Positions 9,008 to 18,609 are shown, counted from the first letter of the stretch. The stretch: DNA of 46,798 nt from Mesostigma viride (GCA_009746045.1 RPFO01001208.1:1-46798); one strand, 5' to 3'. Notes: generated by a model not told the origin, from the letters alone. A program made the numbers and translations.

Positions 9008-9743
9008 CTACCCTACCTTGACGCCACCTGTTACGAGACACCCCCCGGCCTTCGGGTGGAATAAGAGGCACTCCCCGCTGCCGTAAATCACGCGCATAAA
9101 CTCGTCCTGCACGTCCGCCTGGTCGCTGCCGGGCTTGGAGGCGCCCGCGACGATGGCGTCGATGCCTATGTGCCTGATGATGCACCAGATGTACTGGGGC
9201 AGGCCGGCGGACGCGTAGAAGTCTCTGTCGGGCCCGAGGAACGCGGACAGCGCGTCCGTGATGTCCTTGTCGTCCGGATGGGGCGAGCACCTCCCGAGAG
9301 TGGCAGACAACACGGCCGTCCTGTGCCTCTTCCCGGCTTTATCCTCTCCGCGCGGGGGGCTTCTCCCCAGGGGGGGAACACGATCTCTTTGTCGGGGTGA
9401 TCCAGGTCGTACGTCACCACGTACTCGCGACCGCCGTACCCGTACACGACGGACATGGACAGCCTGCGGTGGGCCGCGAAGGCGCACGCCCCCAGCTTAT
9501 CCAGCAGGGCCGAGGGGGGCAGCCTCAGGGGCCCGCGGCACACAGCTCCCGGAACTTGGTGGTGTAAATCCCCCACTCGTCCTCGTGGCTAAGAAAGACC
9601 CTCTTGATCAGCAGCGGGCCCCCCTCTTCGTTCCCCGGCCCTCCCCGCAGCCTCTTCCGCACGCACCTGGCCAGCGCCAGGATGCGAAGGAGCGCCATCC
9701 ACAGCCACAACTTCACCCAGGCCGCCACCTCGCGAGGGTCCAT
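9008..9743 (-). CDS. Conserved-looking protein with N-terminal membrane helix, two frame breaks
   Basis: Begins MDPREVAAWVKLWLWM; residues about 8-25 form a hydrophobic helix followed by a basic stretch (RCVRKRLRGG), a signal-anchor pattern. Further on are a Tyr-rich strand (VVYGYGGREYVVTYDLD) and a helical end with DKDITDALSAFLGPDRDFY and GSGECLLFHPKAGGC. Three consecutive frames carry it; one base is missing at the G4 run 9528-9531 and one at the G6 run 9354-9359. The total is about 245 residues. Similar DIT...L...GPxxDFY segments occur in hypothetical proteins of algal giant viruses, but I cannot name a function. It is wedged between the small gene at 9746 and VLTF2 with gaps of two to four bases. 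Confidence 0.7.
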
Positions 9744-9745
9744 GT

Positions 9746-9961
9746 TTAGTCTTCCTTGAGAGCATATTTTAGCTCCTGAGAACGCACCTTGCGCTTGTCC
9801 GTGCTGTAGTGCTCGCGCAGGTACTTGTTCAGATATTCTGGCTCCTCGTCGCCCCCCGCGGCCGTGGCGGGCGGCTTGGCAGGTTCCGCGTCCGAGCCGG
9901 GCGGCTCCTTCTTGGCGGGCTGCTTCTTGGCGGTGAAGTCGTCGTACCACGCGTCTTCCAT
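9746..9961 (-). CDS. Small Lys/Ala/Pro-rich protein
   Basis: A 71-residue protein: an acidic-aromatic start (MEDAWYDDF), a Lys/Pro/Ala linker, and a basic helical end (YLNKYLREHYSTDKRKVRSQELKYALKED). Its stop lies two bases before the ATG of the next minus-strand gene, so it is the first gene of a compact run 9961-8269 that ends with the VLTF2-like factor. No family recognised. The basic end could bind nucleic acid; that is inference. The ~250 bases upstream hold the leader of the divergent BRO gene A. Confidence 0.65.
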   Translation of the reverse strand: MEDAWYDDFTAKKQPAKKEPPGSDAEPAKPPATAAGGDEEPEYLNKYLREHYSTDKRKVRSQELKYALKED

Positions 9962-10148
9962 GGTCAGTCAGTCGTACCAAGGGCGGCCACATTATTCCCC
10001 GACGAAACGCATGACCGGAACGCATGACCAGATGGGACATACAAGACAAACGCTCACAAGAAGTATAAACCTCCGCACTTGCCCCCTCTCGTCACCAGGA
10101 TACGCAACTCCAACTAGAGCCCACGAGACGGTGTGGGACAAGTATCCC

Positions 10149-10168
10149 GAGCGTCCGTAGGTGCGCCC
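10149..10168 (+). promoter_or_regulatory. BRO leader element, copy A (degenerate hairpin)
   Basis: GAGCGTCCGTAGGTGCGCCC lies 43 bases before the ATG of BRO paralog A. It matches the leader element found before the other four paralogs, although the second arm is altered here, so the dyad is weak. Confidence 0.5.
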
Positions 10169-10211
10169 ACACACAGCAGATTTTGCCTGGGGACAGTAGT
10201 CAGCGTCCACG

Positions 10212-11099
10212 ATGTCCTCGGTGATCCGCTACCTGACCCCCGCAGACGGGGCGGAGGAGGACCCGCAATTCAGCGGCAAGATCCGCGTGACGGACGATGG
10301 AAAGATTTCGATCATCGACGTCATTGCTTGCATTTCGTTCACTAACCCAGACAGGACGTTGAAGGTTAACTCTCACAGGATGGCAAGTCTGGCCCTTGCT
10401 AACCTCGTGAAAGAGCACAAGGAGGTGGAATATGGCATATTACACTTCAAATTCCCCGGTCCCGGGCAGCGGGACACGCCCGTGACCGACCGCCAGGGGA
10501 TGACCAAGATCATAATGCTGCTCCCCGGCAAGATCGCTGCCAAGTTCCGGGACAGTGTGGCGGTGCTGCTGGAGCGCTACCTGGAGGCGGACCGCTCGCT
10601 GGCCGAGGACATCCTCCGGCGGGCGGACGCGAAGGAGGGCGCCATCGCCAACCTGGGGGATCACCCCCGCATCCGCAGCTGTATGGCCACCAAGAGGCTG
10701 AACGGGTGCATCAAGGAGTACTCGGACAATCACAAGGGCTGCGGCGTGCTCTACCCCGCGGTGCACGACATCAACAACCTGGCGGTGACCGGCAAGACCG
10801 CCAAGGAGCTGAAGACGCTCCATTCCGCGCGGGACTCCATGTCCTCCCGCGACCTGGAGACCGAGTCCCAGCTGGCCGCCATGTATTTTCTGCAGATCCG
10901 GGAGGCAGAGAAGCTAAAGGCCGACTCCCAGCTCAACCCCGTGGAGGTGGCCAAGAGGACGCGTGACATGTTTGAACCCGTGTTCAGGGCAGACGGTCTG
11001 CATGACGCCGTGGCTGACGTCGGTCGCGTCAAGGAGAACGCGAAGGTAATGCGCCTCAATCAGAGGGCGGACAGGGTGGCCAGGATCGCGAATGAATAA
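10212..11099 (+). CDS. BRO-N-like family protein, paralog A
   Basis: A 295-residue member of the family with paralogs at 21114, 33585, 34515 and 44501. Shared blocks are the start (VIRYLTPADGAEEDPQFSGK, then IRVTDDG), the core (PGQRDTPVTDRQGMTKIIML, then LPGKIAAKFRD and LLERYLEADRSLAEDILRRA), and a C-terminal half (HKGCGVLYP, NNLAVTGKTA, SSRDLET, VAKRTRDMFEPVFRA). The core resembles the end of the BRO-N domain of baculovirus and phage regulators, which binds DNA. Residues ~37-75 are unlike the paralogs and about 12 longer, the variable region discussed in Part 2. It is probably a nuclear DNA-binding regulator (inference). Own promoter region upstream; nothing overlaps it. Confidence 0.85.
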   Translation: MSSVIRYLTPADGAEEDPQFSGKIRVTDDGKISIIDVIACISFTNPDRTLKVNSHRMASLALANLVKEHKEVEYGILHFKFPGPGQRDTPVTDRQGMTKIIMLLPGKIAAKFRDSVAVLLERYLEADRSLAEDILRRADAKEGAIANLGDHPRIRSCMATKRLNGCIKEYSDNHKGCGVLYPAVHDINNLAVTGKTAKELKTLHSARDSMSSRDLETESQLAAMYFLQIREAEKLKADSQLNPVEVAKRTRDMFEPVFRADGLHDAVADVGRVKENAKVMRLNQRADRVARIANE

Positions 11100-11195
11100 C
11101 TCAACATTTTAATACACTTTACTCCTTCAACTGTTATAATGATGACAAACACGAGCACGCTCCCTAAAATCTCAATCTAAAGTACAGTAACGACG

Positions 11196-12372
11196 ATGGC
11201 GCTCGTAATCCATCCCTATCGGACGGAGGGGCAGTGCATGGAAGAGTGCATGCTCAAGTGCCGGCCCAAGAACAAAAAGGTGTACTTCACGTATCCCGAG
11301 GACGAGGAGGAAGTGCCCGTCTACTCCGCTCCTCCCGAGGAGCCCGCGCGGAGGGAGAGGAAGAAGAAGAAGAAGAAGAAGAAGATCGCGCCGCCCCCAC
11401 CGCCACCGCCACCTCCGCCACCGCCGCCCCCCCGGCCCCGACCAAGAAGAAACGCTCCAAGGACCGTGTCACCCCCACCGCGCACCTGCACGTCCCGCAG
11501 ACGTCCCCCCTTCCGACGGGGTGTATCCCCCGCACCCCCGCAAGGGCGTGGACAAACCGTTTTACTTCCTGACGCAGCGGGGGGAGGAGATCGCGTACAA
11601 ACGCCCCTCGAGAGGCGACGGCAACTGCTTTTACTACTCGTTGCTGCTCGGTAAGGCGCTACAGTTCGGAATTCCCATCACGGCCGACGAGCTAGCGGCA
11701 GCCACGCGGCAATTGCGAAAGGAGTTGCGCGCCAACCTGCGCCGGTACCTGTCCTTGGGGCTTCACGGTATCCCGACAGACTTCACAGCCTCCGAAATCA
11801 AGCAGATCGATAACGACCTGCGCGGTAAGAACTACGCGACCGATGACATCATGAGGCTGGCCGCGCACCACACGGGGACCGACATATACAACCTGTCCGT
11901 GATGACGGTAGAAAAGCCGTTCCGCCACAAAATGATCGTGGAGAGCGAAATCCTGGCGTCCGGGGACGAGCCGGGAGGGAGGAGGACCCGCGCCCCTCCG
12001 GTGTACATCCTGCACAACGGCACCGATCACTGGGACGCGCTCATCCCGTCCGCGCTTGGAGGGACGCACACGGTCCGCGACGTTCGACTGTCTCGTCAGC
12101 GCGCCACGGGCGCCGCGCGCGCCACGAGCGGCATCGAACGCCTCGACGCGGAGATAGAGAGGAGCCGGAGGAGGATACGGCACATCCGGGCGCTGCGTGA
12201 CGCCGCGATCCGCCAGCGGAACGCTCTGCCCCACGGGGACCCCCGTCGGGCGGCCATCAACGACATGCTGGCCCGAGCGGCCGCCACCCTGCGCGAATCC
12301 ATGCTTCGATTGCAGACCCTGTACCAGCGAAGGGACGCCCTGTCTCGCGAGGCCCGCCGCAGGCCCCTTTAG
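11196..12372 (+). CDS. OTU-domain cysteine protease, two frame breaks
   Basis: An N-terminal part (MALVIHPYRTEGQCMEECM) leads to a Lys run and a poly-Pro tract, then a linker and an OTU domain: RPSRGDGNCFYYSLLLGKAL has the DGNC catalytic motif, and HNGTDHWDALIP supplies the HxW histidine. A helical Arg-rich tail follows. Three frames are used in turn; one base is missing in the C7 run 11427-11433 and one in the C6 run 11505-11510, giving about 392 residues. OTU proteins remove ubiquitin or ubiquitin-like modifiers; viral forms often blunt host responses. Substrate here is unknown. It precedes the NifS-like gene on the same strand by 56 bases. Confidence 0.85.
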
Positions 12373-12428
12373 AGGCACTCCATCCCCCCTTTTGTCTGGC
12401 CTATACTACAAAGCAGCACAGCGACCCC

Positions 12429-13573
12429 ATGGCGGGCAAGAAACACATCGTGTACCTGGACAACAACAGCACGACCAAACCGCACGCGGAGGTGGCCGAG
12501 GTGATGAAGTCGACGGCCCTGTCCCTGTACGGCAACGCGTCTAGCTCGCACGTTGGCGGGCGGCAGGCGCGGAAGGTGATCGACGACTCGCGCGCGCTCA
12601 TAGCCCGGCGACTGGGCGTGAAGCCCGAGGGCGTGATATTCACGGCGGGGGCGACCGAGTCCAACAACCTGCTGCTGAGCGGGTTCATGGAGCGGCACGG
12701 GGGCAAGGGCGTGGTGCTGACCACGCGCATCGAGCACCCCAGCATCACGCAGCCCCTGAAGCACCTGGCGAAGGCGTCCCGGGGCGCCATCAAGGTGGTG
12801 TGGCTGCCCGTGGACTGCGAGGGGTTCGTGCGCATGGACAAGGTGCGGGAGGCCATGACCCAGCACAGGGGCAGGGTGAAGCTGGTGGCGGTCATCTACG
12901 GCAACAACGAGATCGGCACCATCCAGGACTTCGGGGCCCTGCGGCGGGCGGTGGGCAAGGACGTGCACATCCACGCGGACACCACGCAGGTGGCGGGCAA
13001 GGACCTGATACGGGACCAGCGGTTCATGAACAGCTTCACGCTGTCCGGTCACAAGATCCACGGGGTGAAGGGGGTGGGCGCGCTTGTCATCCGCGACGAC
13101 GTCCATTGCATCTCCCCGCTGATGTACGGCGGCGGGCAGGAGGGCGGCATGCGGCCCGGGACCGAGAGCCCCCGCTGATCGCCAGCCTGGCGAAGGCGGT
13201 GGACATGAACATGAGCCCGGCGGGTCGCCGCAAGTGGCGCGGGGTGAGGGCGCTGAGGGACGCGGCCAGGGAGGAGCTGGAGGCGCTGGGGGCGGTGTTC
13301 AACGGGCCGGCGGACCCCGCGAGGCGCATGGACAACATCGTGAGTTTCAGCCTGCCCGGGACGGACGCGCGCGAGGTGGTGAAGAAACTGTCCCGCAGCG
13401 GGATCTGCGCGAACGTCGGCAGCGCGTGCTCTAGGGGCAAACGCAGCAAGGTGCTGCAGGCCATCGGGGTGCCGCGGGAGGTGGAGGCCGGGACCATCCG
13501 CATCGGTTTCTCGGTCTACAACACCGCGGCGGACGTGCGCAGGCTGATGGAGTGCCTGAAGAAGATGCACTAA
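12429..13573 (+). CDS. Cysteine desulfurase (NifS/IscS-like), one frame break
   Basis: Class V PLP aminotransferase fold. The N-terminus reads VYLDNNSTTKPHAEV, followed by FTAGATESNN, IEHPSI, YGNNEIGTIQD and TLSGHKIHGVKG, in which Lys209 is the PLP lysine. GGGQEGGMRPGTE ends the first frame at 13178; the next frame carries on with LIASLAKAVD and contains GSACSRG with the catalytic Cys. One base is missing in the C5 run 13169-13173. Total ~381 residues, normal for the family. The enzyme takes sulfur from cysteine for Fe-S clusters or thionucleosides. A Rieske [2Fe-2S] protein is coded at 45484, a possible client, though no scaffold protein is visible. NifS-like genes are known in a few giant viruses. 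Confidence 0.9.
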
Positions 13574-13609
13574 AATATCGTATACCATTTATAAAGTTGC
13601 CTCACGATC

Positions 13610-14083
13610 ATGAGGTGCAAGTCAACAACTCTATCCGGCTCACGGTGCCGCAATGAGGGGGCGCGCGGGGGGGCGCACTGCTCGGTCCACAAGGGGAGGA
13701 GGACGGGGGGGCCCGCCCGGCGCACGCACGCGGCCAGGGCGTACATGTGGGGGGCCGACGACATGAAGATCGACCAGCCGGCCTCGAGGTTTTCGTTGGA
13801 CTGGCTATACAGTTTGTTCGAGCCTTCTAAAACACCGGTCCCACTCGTGGCTTCTCCAGCCCTTGTGAATGTCAGAAACGAATACGACAGGGCGGCACAA
13901 CGGGCGACTGTGGGATTCCGGGGTGGGCATATCCCACGTGGGCGGATGGGTCAGATCGATTTCTTAATGCGCGCGTCGGAGAAGGCGATGGATGCGAACA
14001 ACTACAGAGAGGCACAAAGAAAAGCAAGAGCGGCCAATAACCAGGTAAATATCGCGTCACGGAGATCAGGGGTCTTGTTTTAG
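13610..14083 (+). CDS. Small Cys/His-motif protein, tandem copy 1
   Basis: 157 residues. The N-terminus (MRCKSTTLSGSRCRNEGARG, then GAHCSVH) has the C-x(9)-C-x(9)-CxxH layout of the small DUF5763-type zinc motif, followed by a basic stretch and AARAYMWGADDMKIDQ. The N-terminal half is nearly identical to the next gene (14127), while the C-terminal halves differ. Upstream is TATAAAG and the shared leader ending in GATCATG. Tandem duplication is therefore evident. No function is known for the motif beyond likely zinc binding. Confidence 0.75.
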   Translation: MRCKSTTLSGSRCRNEGARGGAHCSVHKGRRTGGPARRTHAARAYMWGADDMKIDQPASRFSLDWLYSLFEPSKTPVPLVASPALVNVRNEYDRAAQRATVGFRGGHIPRGRMGQIDFLMRASEKAMDANNYREAQRKARAANNQVNIASRRSGVLF

Positions 14084-14126
14084 GAAAAAAAAATCCCAGT
14101 GACTAGGTACACAGACACTCGCGATC

Positions 14127-14600
14127 ATGAGGTGCAAGTCCACGACCGTATCGGGTTCGAGGTGCCGCAACGAGGGCGCGCACGGAGGGGCGCACTGCGC
14201 GGCCCACAGGCGCAAGAGGGGCGCGGGGGGGAAGGCCCGCAGGCCCGCCAGGCGCACGCACGCGGCCAGGGCGTACATGTGGACCGCCGACGACATGAAG
14301 ATCGACCAGGCGCCCACTACGTGGTCGTGGGACTGGTTCACTGACTGGTTGCCTTGGAGAAACCAAGCCTATGTACCTGACGCGTCTTTGCCACCCATTA
14401 GACAAACATCGCTGAACGATCAAAAAGCCAGATACGACACCCTAGCTGGTCAAGCGAGAAACCACTTCCTATCGGGCACAAGATCACGTGCAGACCTCGC
14501 AATCGTTGATGCGCATTTAGCGGAAGCAAAGGAGGACATAGAAGACGGCTATCCTAATCTTGCCAGTACTAAGTTGGACGCGGCCGCTGCTCTCCTGTGA
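14127..14600 (+). CDS. Small Cys/His-motif protein, tandem copy 2
   Basis: 157 residues, the second copy of the tandem pair. The start (MRCKSTTVSGSRCRNEGAHG) and the segment RPARRTHAARAYMW plus DDMKIDQ repeat copy 1; the C-terminal part (WSWDWFTDWLPWRN..., helical end with AEAKEDIEDG) is not shared. Its leader (GGTACACAGACACTCGCGAT) recurs almost exactly before a third, dead start at 14642. Divergent tails on a constant head look like rapid diversification after duplication. Zinc binding is inferred; function unknown. Confidence 0.75.
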   Translation: MRCKSTTVSGSRCRNEGAHGGAHCAAHRRKRGAGGKARRPARRTHAARAYMWTADDMKIDQAPTTWSWDWFTDWLPWRNQAYVPDASLPPIRQTSLNDQKARYDTLAGQARNHFLSGTRSRADLAIVDAHLAEAKEDIEDGYPNLASTKLDAAAALL

Positions 14601-14629
14601 TTTTAAAAAAAATGCAATTAGGTACACAG

Positions 14630-14656
14630 ACACGCGCGATCATGAAGTGCAAGTGA
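14630..14656 (+). pseudogene. Third copy of leader and start codon, stops after four codons
   Basis: The leader of copy 2 is repeated here, followed by ATGAAGTGCAAGTGA: the same Met-(Arg/Lys)-Cys-Lys start, then a stop. It marks a third duplicated unit whose reading frame is lost; the next credible gene starts at 14755 in another frame. Confidence 0.6.
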
Positions 14657-14754
14657 GCGATAGATGCCACGGAGACCCGCGCACGGGTTTCCACCAAGGT
14701 AGCGCGCCCATCGTGTGGGTAATATCCCGCGAGCGTTACGGAGAGACTGCGGGG

Positions 14755-15126
14755 ATGTACGTGCGGCGTGCGTGCGAGCGGGCGGGCGTGCGGGGCCGGA
14801 GGGAGGCGGCGAGGCTGATGGACCTGTACATGGTGCGCACGTGCGCGTGGGCGGGCGACATGGTGCTGGTGATATCGCGCGTGGCCTACATGGAGGACGA
14901 GGACCTGCTGGCCGAGATACTCGAGCGCTACAACGGGCGCGGGGGCTACCTGAACGCCGTCGACGAGATCGTCGCGAACGGTCCGCGCGAGCGGCCCGCG
15001 CGCCCCTCCCTGCCCCCGCCCCCCGCTCCTACTCCCACCCCACCCCCCTCACTACTCACGCTGTGTTATCGCGCGCTGTCCACCGCGGACATGGCGAGTG
15101 CGAGACAAATGCTGACATTTCCTTAA
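14755..15126 (+). CDS. Hypothetical protein with Pro-rich linker
   Basis: 123 residues from the ATG at 14755 (MYVRRACERAGV). The frame is open back to 14560, so an earlier start is possible, but the upstream part overlaps gene 14127 and the dead leader copy. The body is helical (RREAARLMDLYMVRTCAWAG, DEDLLAEILERYNGRGGYL), then a Pro-rich stretch and a short hydrophobic end (LLTLCYRALSTADM). It is not recognised. It may be a gene into which the third tandem unit was copied, or a diverged tail of that unit. Confidence 0.55.
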   Translation: MYVRRACERAGVRGRREAARLMDLYMVRTCAWAGDMVLVISRVAYMEDEDLLAEILERYNGRGGYLNAVDEIVANGPRERPARPSLPPPPAPTPTPPPSLLTLCYRALSTADMASARQMLTFP

Positions 15127-15175
15127 AAAATAGAGATGGTCCATCGATATATATACACAAATAAAGGAAAACCGA

Positions 15176-16506
15176 TCACTCCACCGGCCCTTCCACGAAA
15201 TGGGGGATCAGGTCCGTGAATACCAAGTACGTTCGCATGCTCAAGAGAGGGTAACCGGCATCATCTTCAGTACAAAACAACAGACTGTCCAGGGCGCACG
15301 AGAAGGCCCTCGCGTACTCCTCCTTCTGCCGCAGGAACGGCACCGCCCGCAGCACCTCGTAGGCCCGCTCGCCGAGGTCCCCGGTCTCGCGGTACAGCTC
15401 CAGGGCCTGGGCGAGCACCAGGTGCAGGCGGTCGCCGCGGTCCACCGGGAGGGAGCGCCCCTCGCGCGTCTTCCTCTTCTTCGAGCCCCCCTTCGAGCCC
15501 CCCGGGCCGGGCGACGCCAGATCCACCTCCGCCATGCGGTTGGTGATGTCCCCGAACGGCTCGCGCCGGGCCGGGGGCTTGGGCGGGGGGTTCACCTCCA
15601 CCTTGTACTCGCTCTTGCGGACGAGGTCCAGGGGCAGCAGGCCCCAGGAGGGCAGGGGGTGGGGGGGCAAAAGTCCGGCTCGCTGAGGGCGGCCAGCAGC
15701 TTGACGGTGAGGCCGTACTTCTCCAGCACCTCGTCGGCGGGCTTGGCCAGTCGCTTGACGGTCGCCTCGTCGCCCGCCCACAGCGCCGTGTGATACTGCG
15801 CCCACACGTGCTCGTACCTCTCCTTGTCGAACCGCAGCTGGACCACGCGCCGGCGGACGTCCCGGTAGAGCACGTTCTCCTCCACGTCCACCCCCATCCG
15901 GATGGCGCCGGTCGTGTGGATGTCCTCCGCGCGCAGGGAGCCCTCCAGCCCCGCCATGCGCAGGAGGGCGTTGCCGACGTACACGCGCTTGCCTACCAGG
16001 TTCTTGTGGCACGCGAGCCCCTTGGCGAGCACGGCGATCCCGTCCGCGGACACGAACAGCGCGCCCCTCTCGGTGACGCGGTGGTGCTCGCACCCCTCCA
16101 GCAGCTCCTGCAGCAGGTCGGGCGGCGTCTTCACGTCCCAGGTTTCCTTGAAGGCCCTGCACATGTCCTTGACGCTGTAGAGCTTGACCTGGTCGCACCC
16201 CTCGGCGAGCGCGACGTGCACGAAGAAGCGCATCGGTCCCAGGGGGACGCGGAAGACATCTCGGAGGACCGCGTCGTCCACCCACGCGTCCTCGGGGTCC
16301 GGCAGCGGCGGGTGCCTCCCGTGGAGGGGCTTGGTCCCCCGCTTCCCCGGGCCGTCATCCAGGTCGAGGTCCAGCCCCACGCCTCCGAAGTCGCCGTCGG
16401 ACGCGTCGTCCTCGAACAGCAGCTCCGACACGCACGAGGGGTCCACCCCGGTCACCTTCTTCTGGCCGATGCGGTTGTCGTGGATGGCAGGGAAGAGAAC
16501 CTCCAT
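15176..16506 (-). CDS. Hypothetical protein, possibly AntA/MSV199-like, one frame break
   Basis: I start at ATG 16506 (MEVLFPAIHDNRIG), because the region before it enters the tandem-repeat array. The N-terminal third has an acidic stretch (FEDDASDGDFGGVGLDLDLDD). The middle (VKLYSVKDMCRAFKETWDV, then LLQELLEGCEHHRVTE and ALFVSADGIAVLAKGLA) has the flavour of AntA/MSV199 antirepressor-type domains, a weak match. The frame stops early at 15592; one missing base in the G7 run 15661-15667 joins it to the next frame, which gives a basic, Pro-rich segment and a helical end (VDRGDRLHLVLAQALELYRE) down to 15176. About 443 residues. Function unknown; regulator is a guess. Confidence 0.7.
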
Positions 16507-16560
16507 TGTCGAGAGTGGGGAGACTTCACAGAGGTGAGCAATTTCCAACCAGTGGGGTGA

Positions 16561-17034
16561 CTCAATACAGGCGTGAGAGTTCGACGCAGCCAGCGGATAA
16601 CACGGCCAAGGTGTGGATCATCCAGCAAGGTGTGAACAGCTCAATAGAGGTGAGAGAACTCGTCGCAGCCGGCGGAGAACGCGCCCAAGGTGTGGATCAT
16701 CCAGCAAGGTGTGAACAGCTCAATAGAGGTGAGAGAATTCGTCGCAGCCGGCGGAGAACGCACACAAGGTGTGAATATTCCAACAAGGTGTGAACAGATC
16801 AATAGAGGTGAGAGAATTCGACGCAGCCGGCGGAGAACGCACACAAGGTGTGAATATTCCAACAAGGTGTGAACAGATCAATAGAGGTGAGAGAATTCGA
16901 CGCAGCCGGCGGAGAACGCACACAAGGTGTGAATATTCCAACAAGGTGTGAACAGATCAATAGAGGTGAGAGAATTCGACGCAGCCGGCGGAGAACGCAC
17001 ACAAGGTGTGAATAATCCAACAAGGGTGTGACAA
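16561..17034. repeat. Tandem array, six copies of a 79-bp unit
   Basis: Copies begin at 16561, 16640, 16719, 16798, 16877 and 16956. The first is most diverged and the last three almost identical, so the array seems to have grown from the right side. Each unit holds GGTGAGAGAATTCGACGCAG-like sequence and two AAGGTGTGAA boxes. The period is not a multiple of three, so short frames across it are artefacts. It lies immediately upstream of the minus-strand gene ending at 16506. Confidence 0.95.
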
Positions 17035-17550
17035 TTTCATCCAAGCTGAAAAAATGAATCCAACATCAAGGAAGTGCAAGCCAGCCACATGAGGGTGAAA
17101 AAAGCATGAAAACTCGGCAACGCCGGCGCGAATGCGGATTATTTCCAGAAAACTTCAGAGGCCATGCACAAGGATGAAAGCCATGGGAGAGCAAACCAAA
17201 CCACAACACACACCACAGAGGTGAAAGGGCAATGGAAGCTCACAAGAGCCAGGCAGCAAGGGGTGAGGATGGTGGGTGCAGAGAGGGGATGGTGGAGAGA
17301 GGGGCACTTGGATATAAAGTCGCCCTTTTTCGTTATCCGCCGTTTCGCGCTGGCAGCCGGCGGGAAACTCAAATTTTTTGGGCGCGCACGTCAGCGGCGG
17401 AGCGCCACCGGTTACGCCGAGCTAGCCCAAAATTCGTGGCCACGCGGCGGCCTTCGCGAAACCCCCGTGGCACTGACGGAATCTGGCGCCGTTCTGACGG
17501 GAACGGGGCGGGGATCTGACGGGACCGGCGGGGAACGGCGCCCTGAGCAG
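17035..17550. other. Non-coding spacer between repeat array and inverted repeat
   Basis: About 500 bases with no credible gene. The first half is A/G-rich with scattered AAGGTGAAA-like boxes that look like decayed array units. The second half becomes G+C-rich (GGCGGG tracts) toward the inverted repeat. Open frames here lack protein-like composition. Confidence 0.6.
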
Positions 17551-18367
17551 GTGCAGCGGAATCCGCAGGAGTAGGGACGAATCCGCCGGGTGCCGCGGGG
17601 TAACTTGCGAAAAGTGAGATCCTAACCGGCGGGGTAACCGAAAGTAACGGCGGACGGACGAGTGCGAACCAGTGGGCCCGGGGGAAACTCCCGGAAAGCC
17701 AATGGGAAGTGCCGGTTTCTAGCCGGATTCCGGGCGGTTAGGAGATGCATCTTGGCTTCCCTGATCCCGGGACTCGGCCGAAAAAAAGTTTGGAAATGGG
17801 GAACGAAATACGCAATTCGCGTATTCGGCGAATTACACTACAACATTAGGTTCTATTTATAGCCCACCCGTGCAAAGTCGCTACTACAATAAATTTTTAA
17901 TAGAATCGTCATATATTTTCAGTAGCCCGTAACTTATGGCTAACTTATGACTAAATAAATAAAGGATAATCGAATATACCGCCGCGTGTGGTACTTGAAG
18001 TACCCTAGTAAATCTTGTAGTGTACTAGCGTTAAACTACCCAGTGCACGGGCGGGCTATAAATAGAACCTAATGTTGTAGTGTAATTCGCCGAATACGCG
18101 AATTGCGTATTTCGTTCCCCATTTCCAAACTTTTTTTCGGCCGAGTCCCGGGATCAGGGAAGCCAAGATGCATCTCCTAACCGCCCGGAATCCGGCTAGA
18201 AACCGGCACTTCCCATTGGCTTTCCGGGAGTTTCCCACGGGCCCACTGGTTCGCACTCGTCCGTCAGCCGTTACTTTCGGTTACCCAGCCGGTTAGGATC
18301 TCACTTTTCGCAAGTTACCCCGCGGCACCCGGCGGATTCGTGCCTACTGCCACGGATTCCGCTGCAC
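17551..18367. repeat. Large inverted repeat: two 324-bp arms around a 169-bp AT-rich centre
   Basis: Left arm 17551-17874 and right arm 18044-18367 are reverse complements with only a handful of mismatches. The symmetry is exact: the arm ends and all internal landmarks share a midpoint at about 17959. The centre, 17875-18043, is AT-rich (AATAAATTTTTAATAGAAT and a TAAATAAATAAAGG stretch). No gene is supported. It could be a replication origin, a miniature mobile element, or a resolved concatemer junction; the sequence does not decide. Confidence 0.95.
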
Positions 18368-18609
18368 TCCCGCTAACTTCTAGTAACCGCCCACGGAACT
18401 GGAGCGGAACCCGCCCGCTGCCAAGTGGTAACTCCCGGGGCGCGGCAGGGAACCAAAGATACGCCGCTGCCACGACGAAACCGACACGACACGCGGCAGA
18501 CGCGCGCCAAAATTTCGTAAGCGCGGCATGAAATGCGTGAAGGCAGAGGGAGACAGCCATGAACAGCAGCAGGCAGCAGGCAAACAGCACACACAACCCA
18601 TTCTTACCC
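18368..18609. other. Non-coding spacer right of the inverted repeat
   Basis: About 240 bases with no credible gene, G+C-rich near the arm and then mixed (GGCAGAGGGAGACAGCCATG). It leads into the degenerate 160-bp repeats. Confidence 0.5.

Noticed and set aside
11363-11392. Lys and Pro runs in the OTU gene as a separate disordered gene
   Set aside because: Frame restoration links them to the OTU domain; they are its low-complexity linker.
16561-17034. CRISPR array
   Set aside because: Whole 79-bp units repeat without unique spacers, and there are no cas genes.
16506-17044. Several frames across the 79-bp array and their repeated peptides
   Set aside because: The period is not a multiple of three and the same peptides appear on both strands; this is repeat DNA.
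17662-18256. Two 66-codon frames with nearly the same protein, one on each strand
   Set aside because: They are mirror images made by the inverted repeat, with no promoter-like context or family match.
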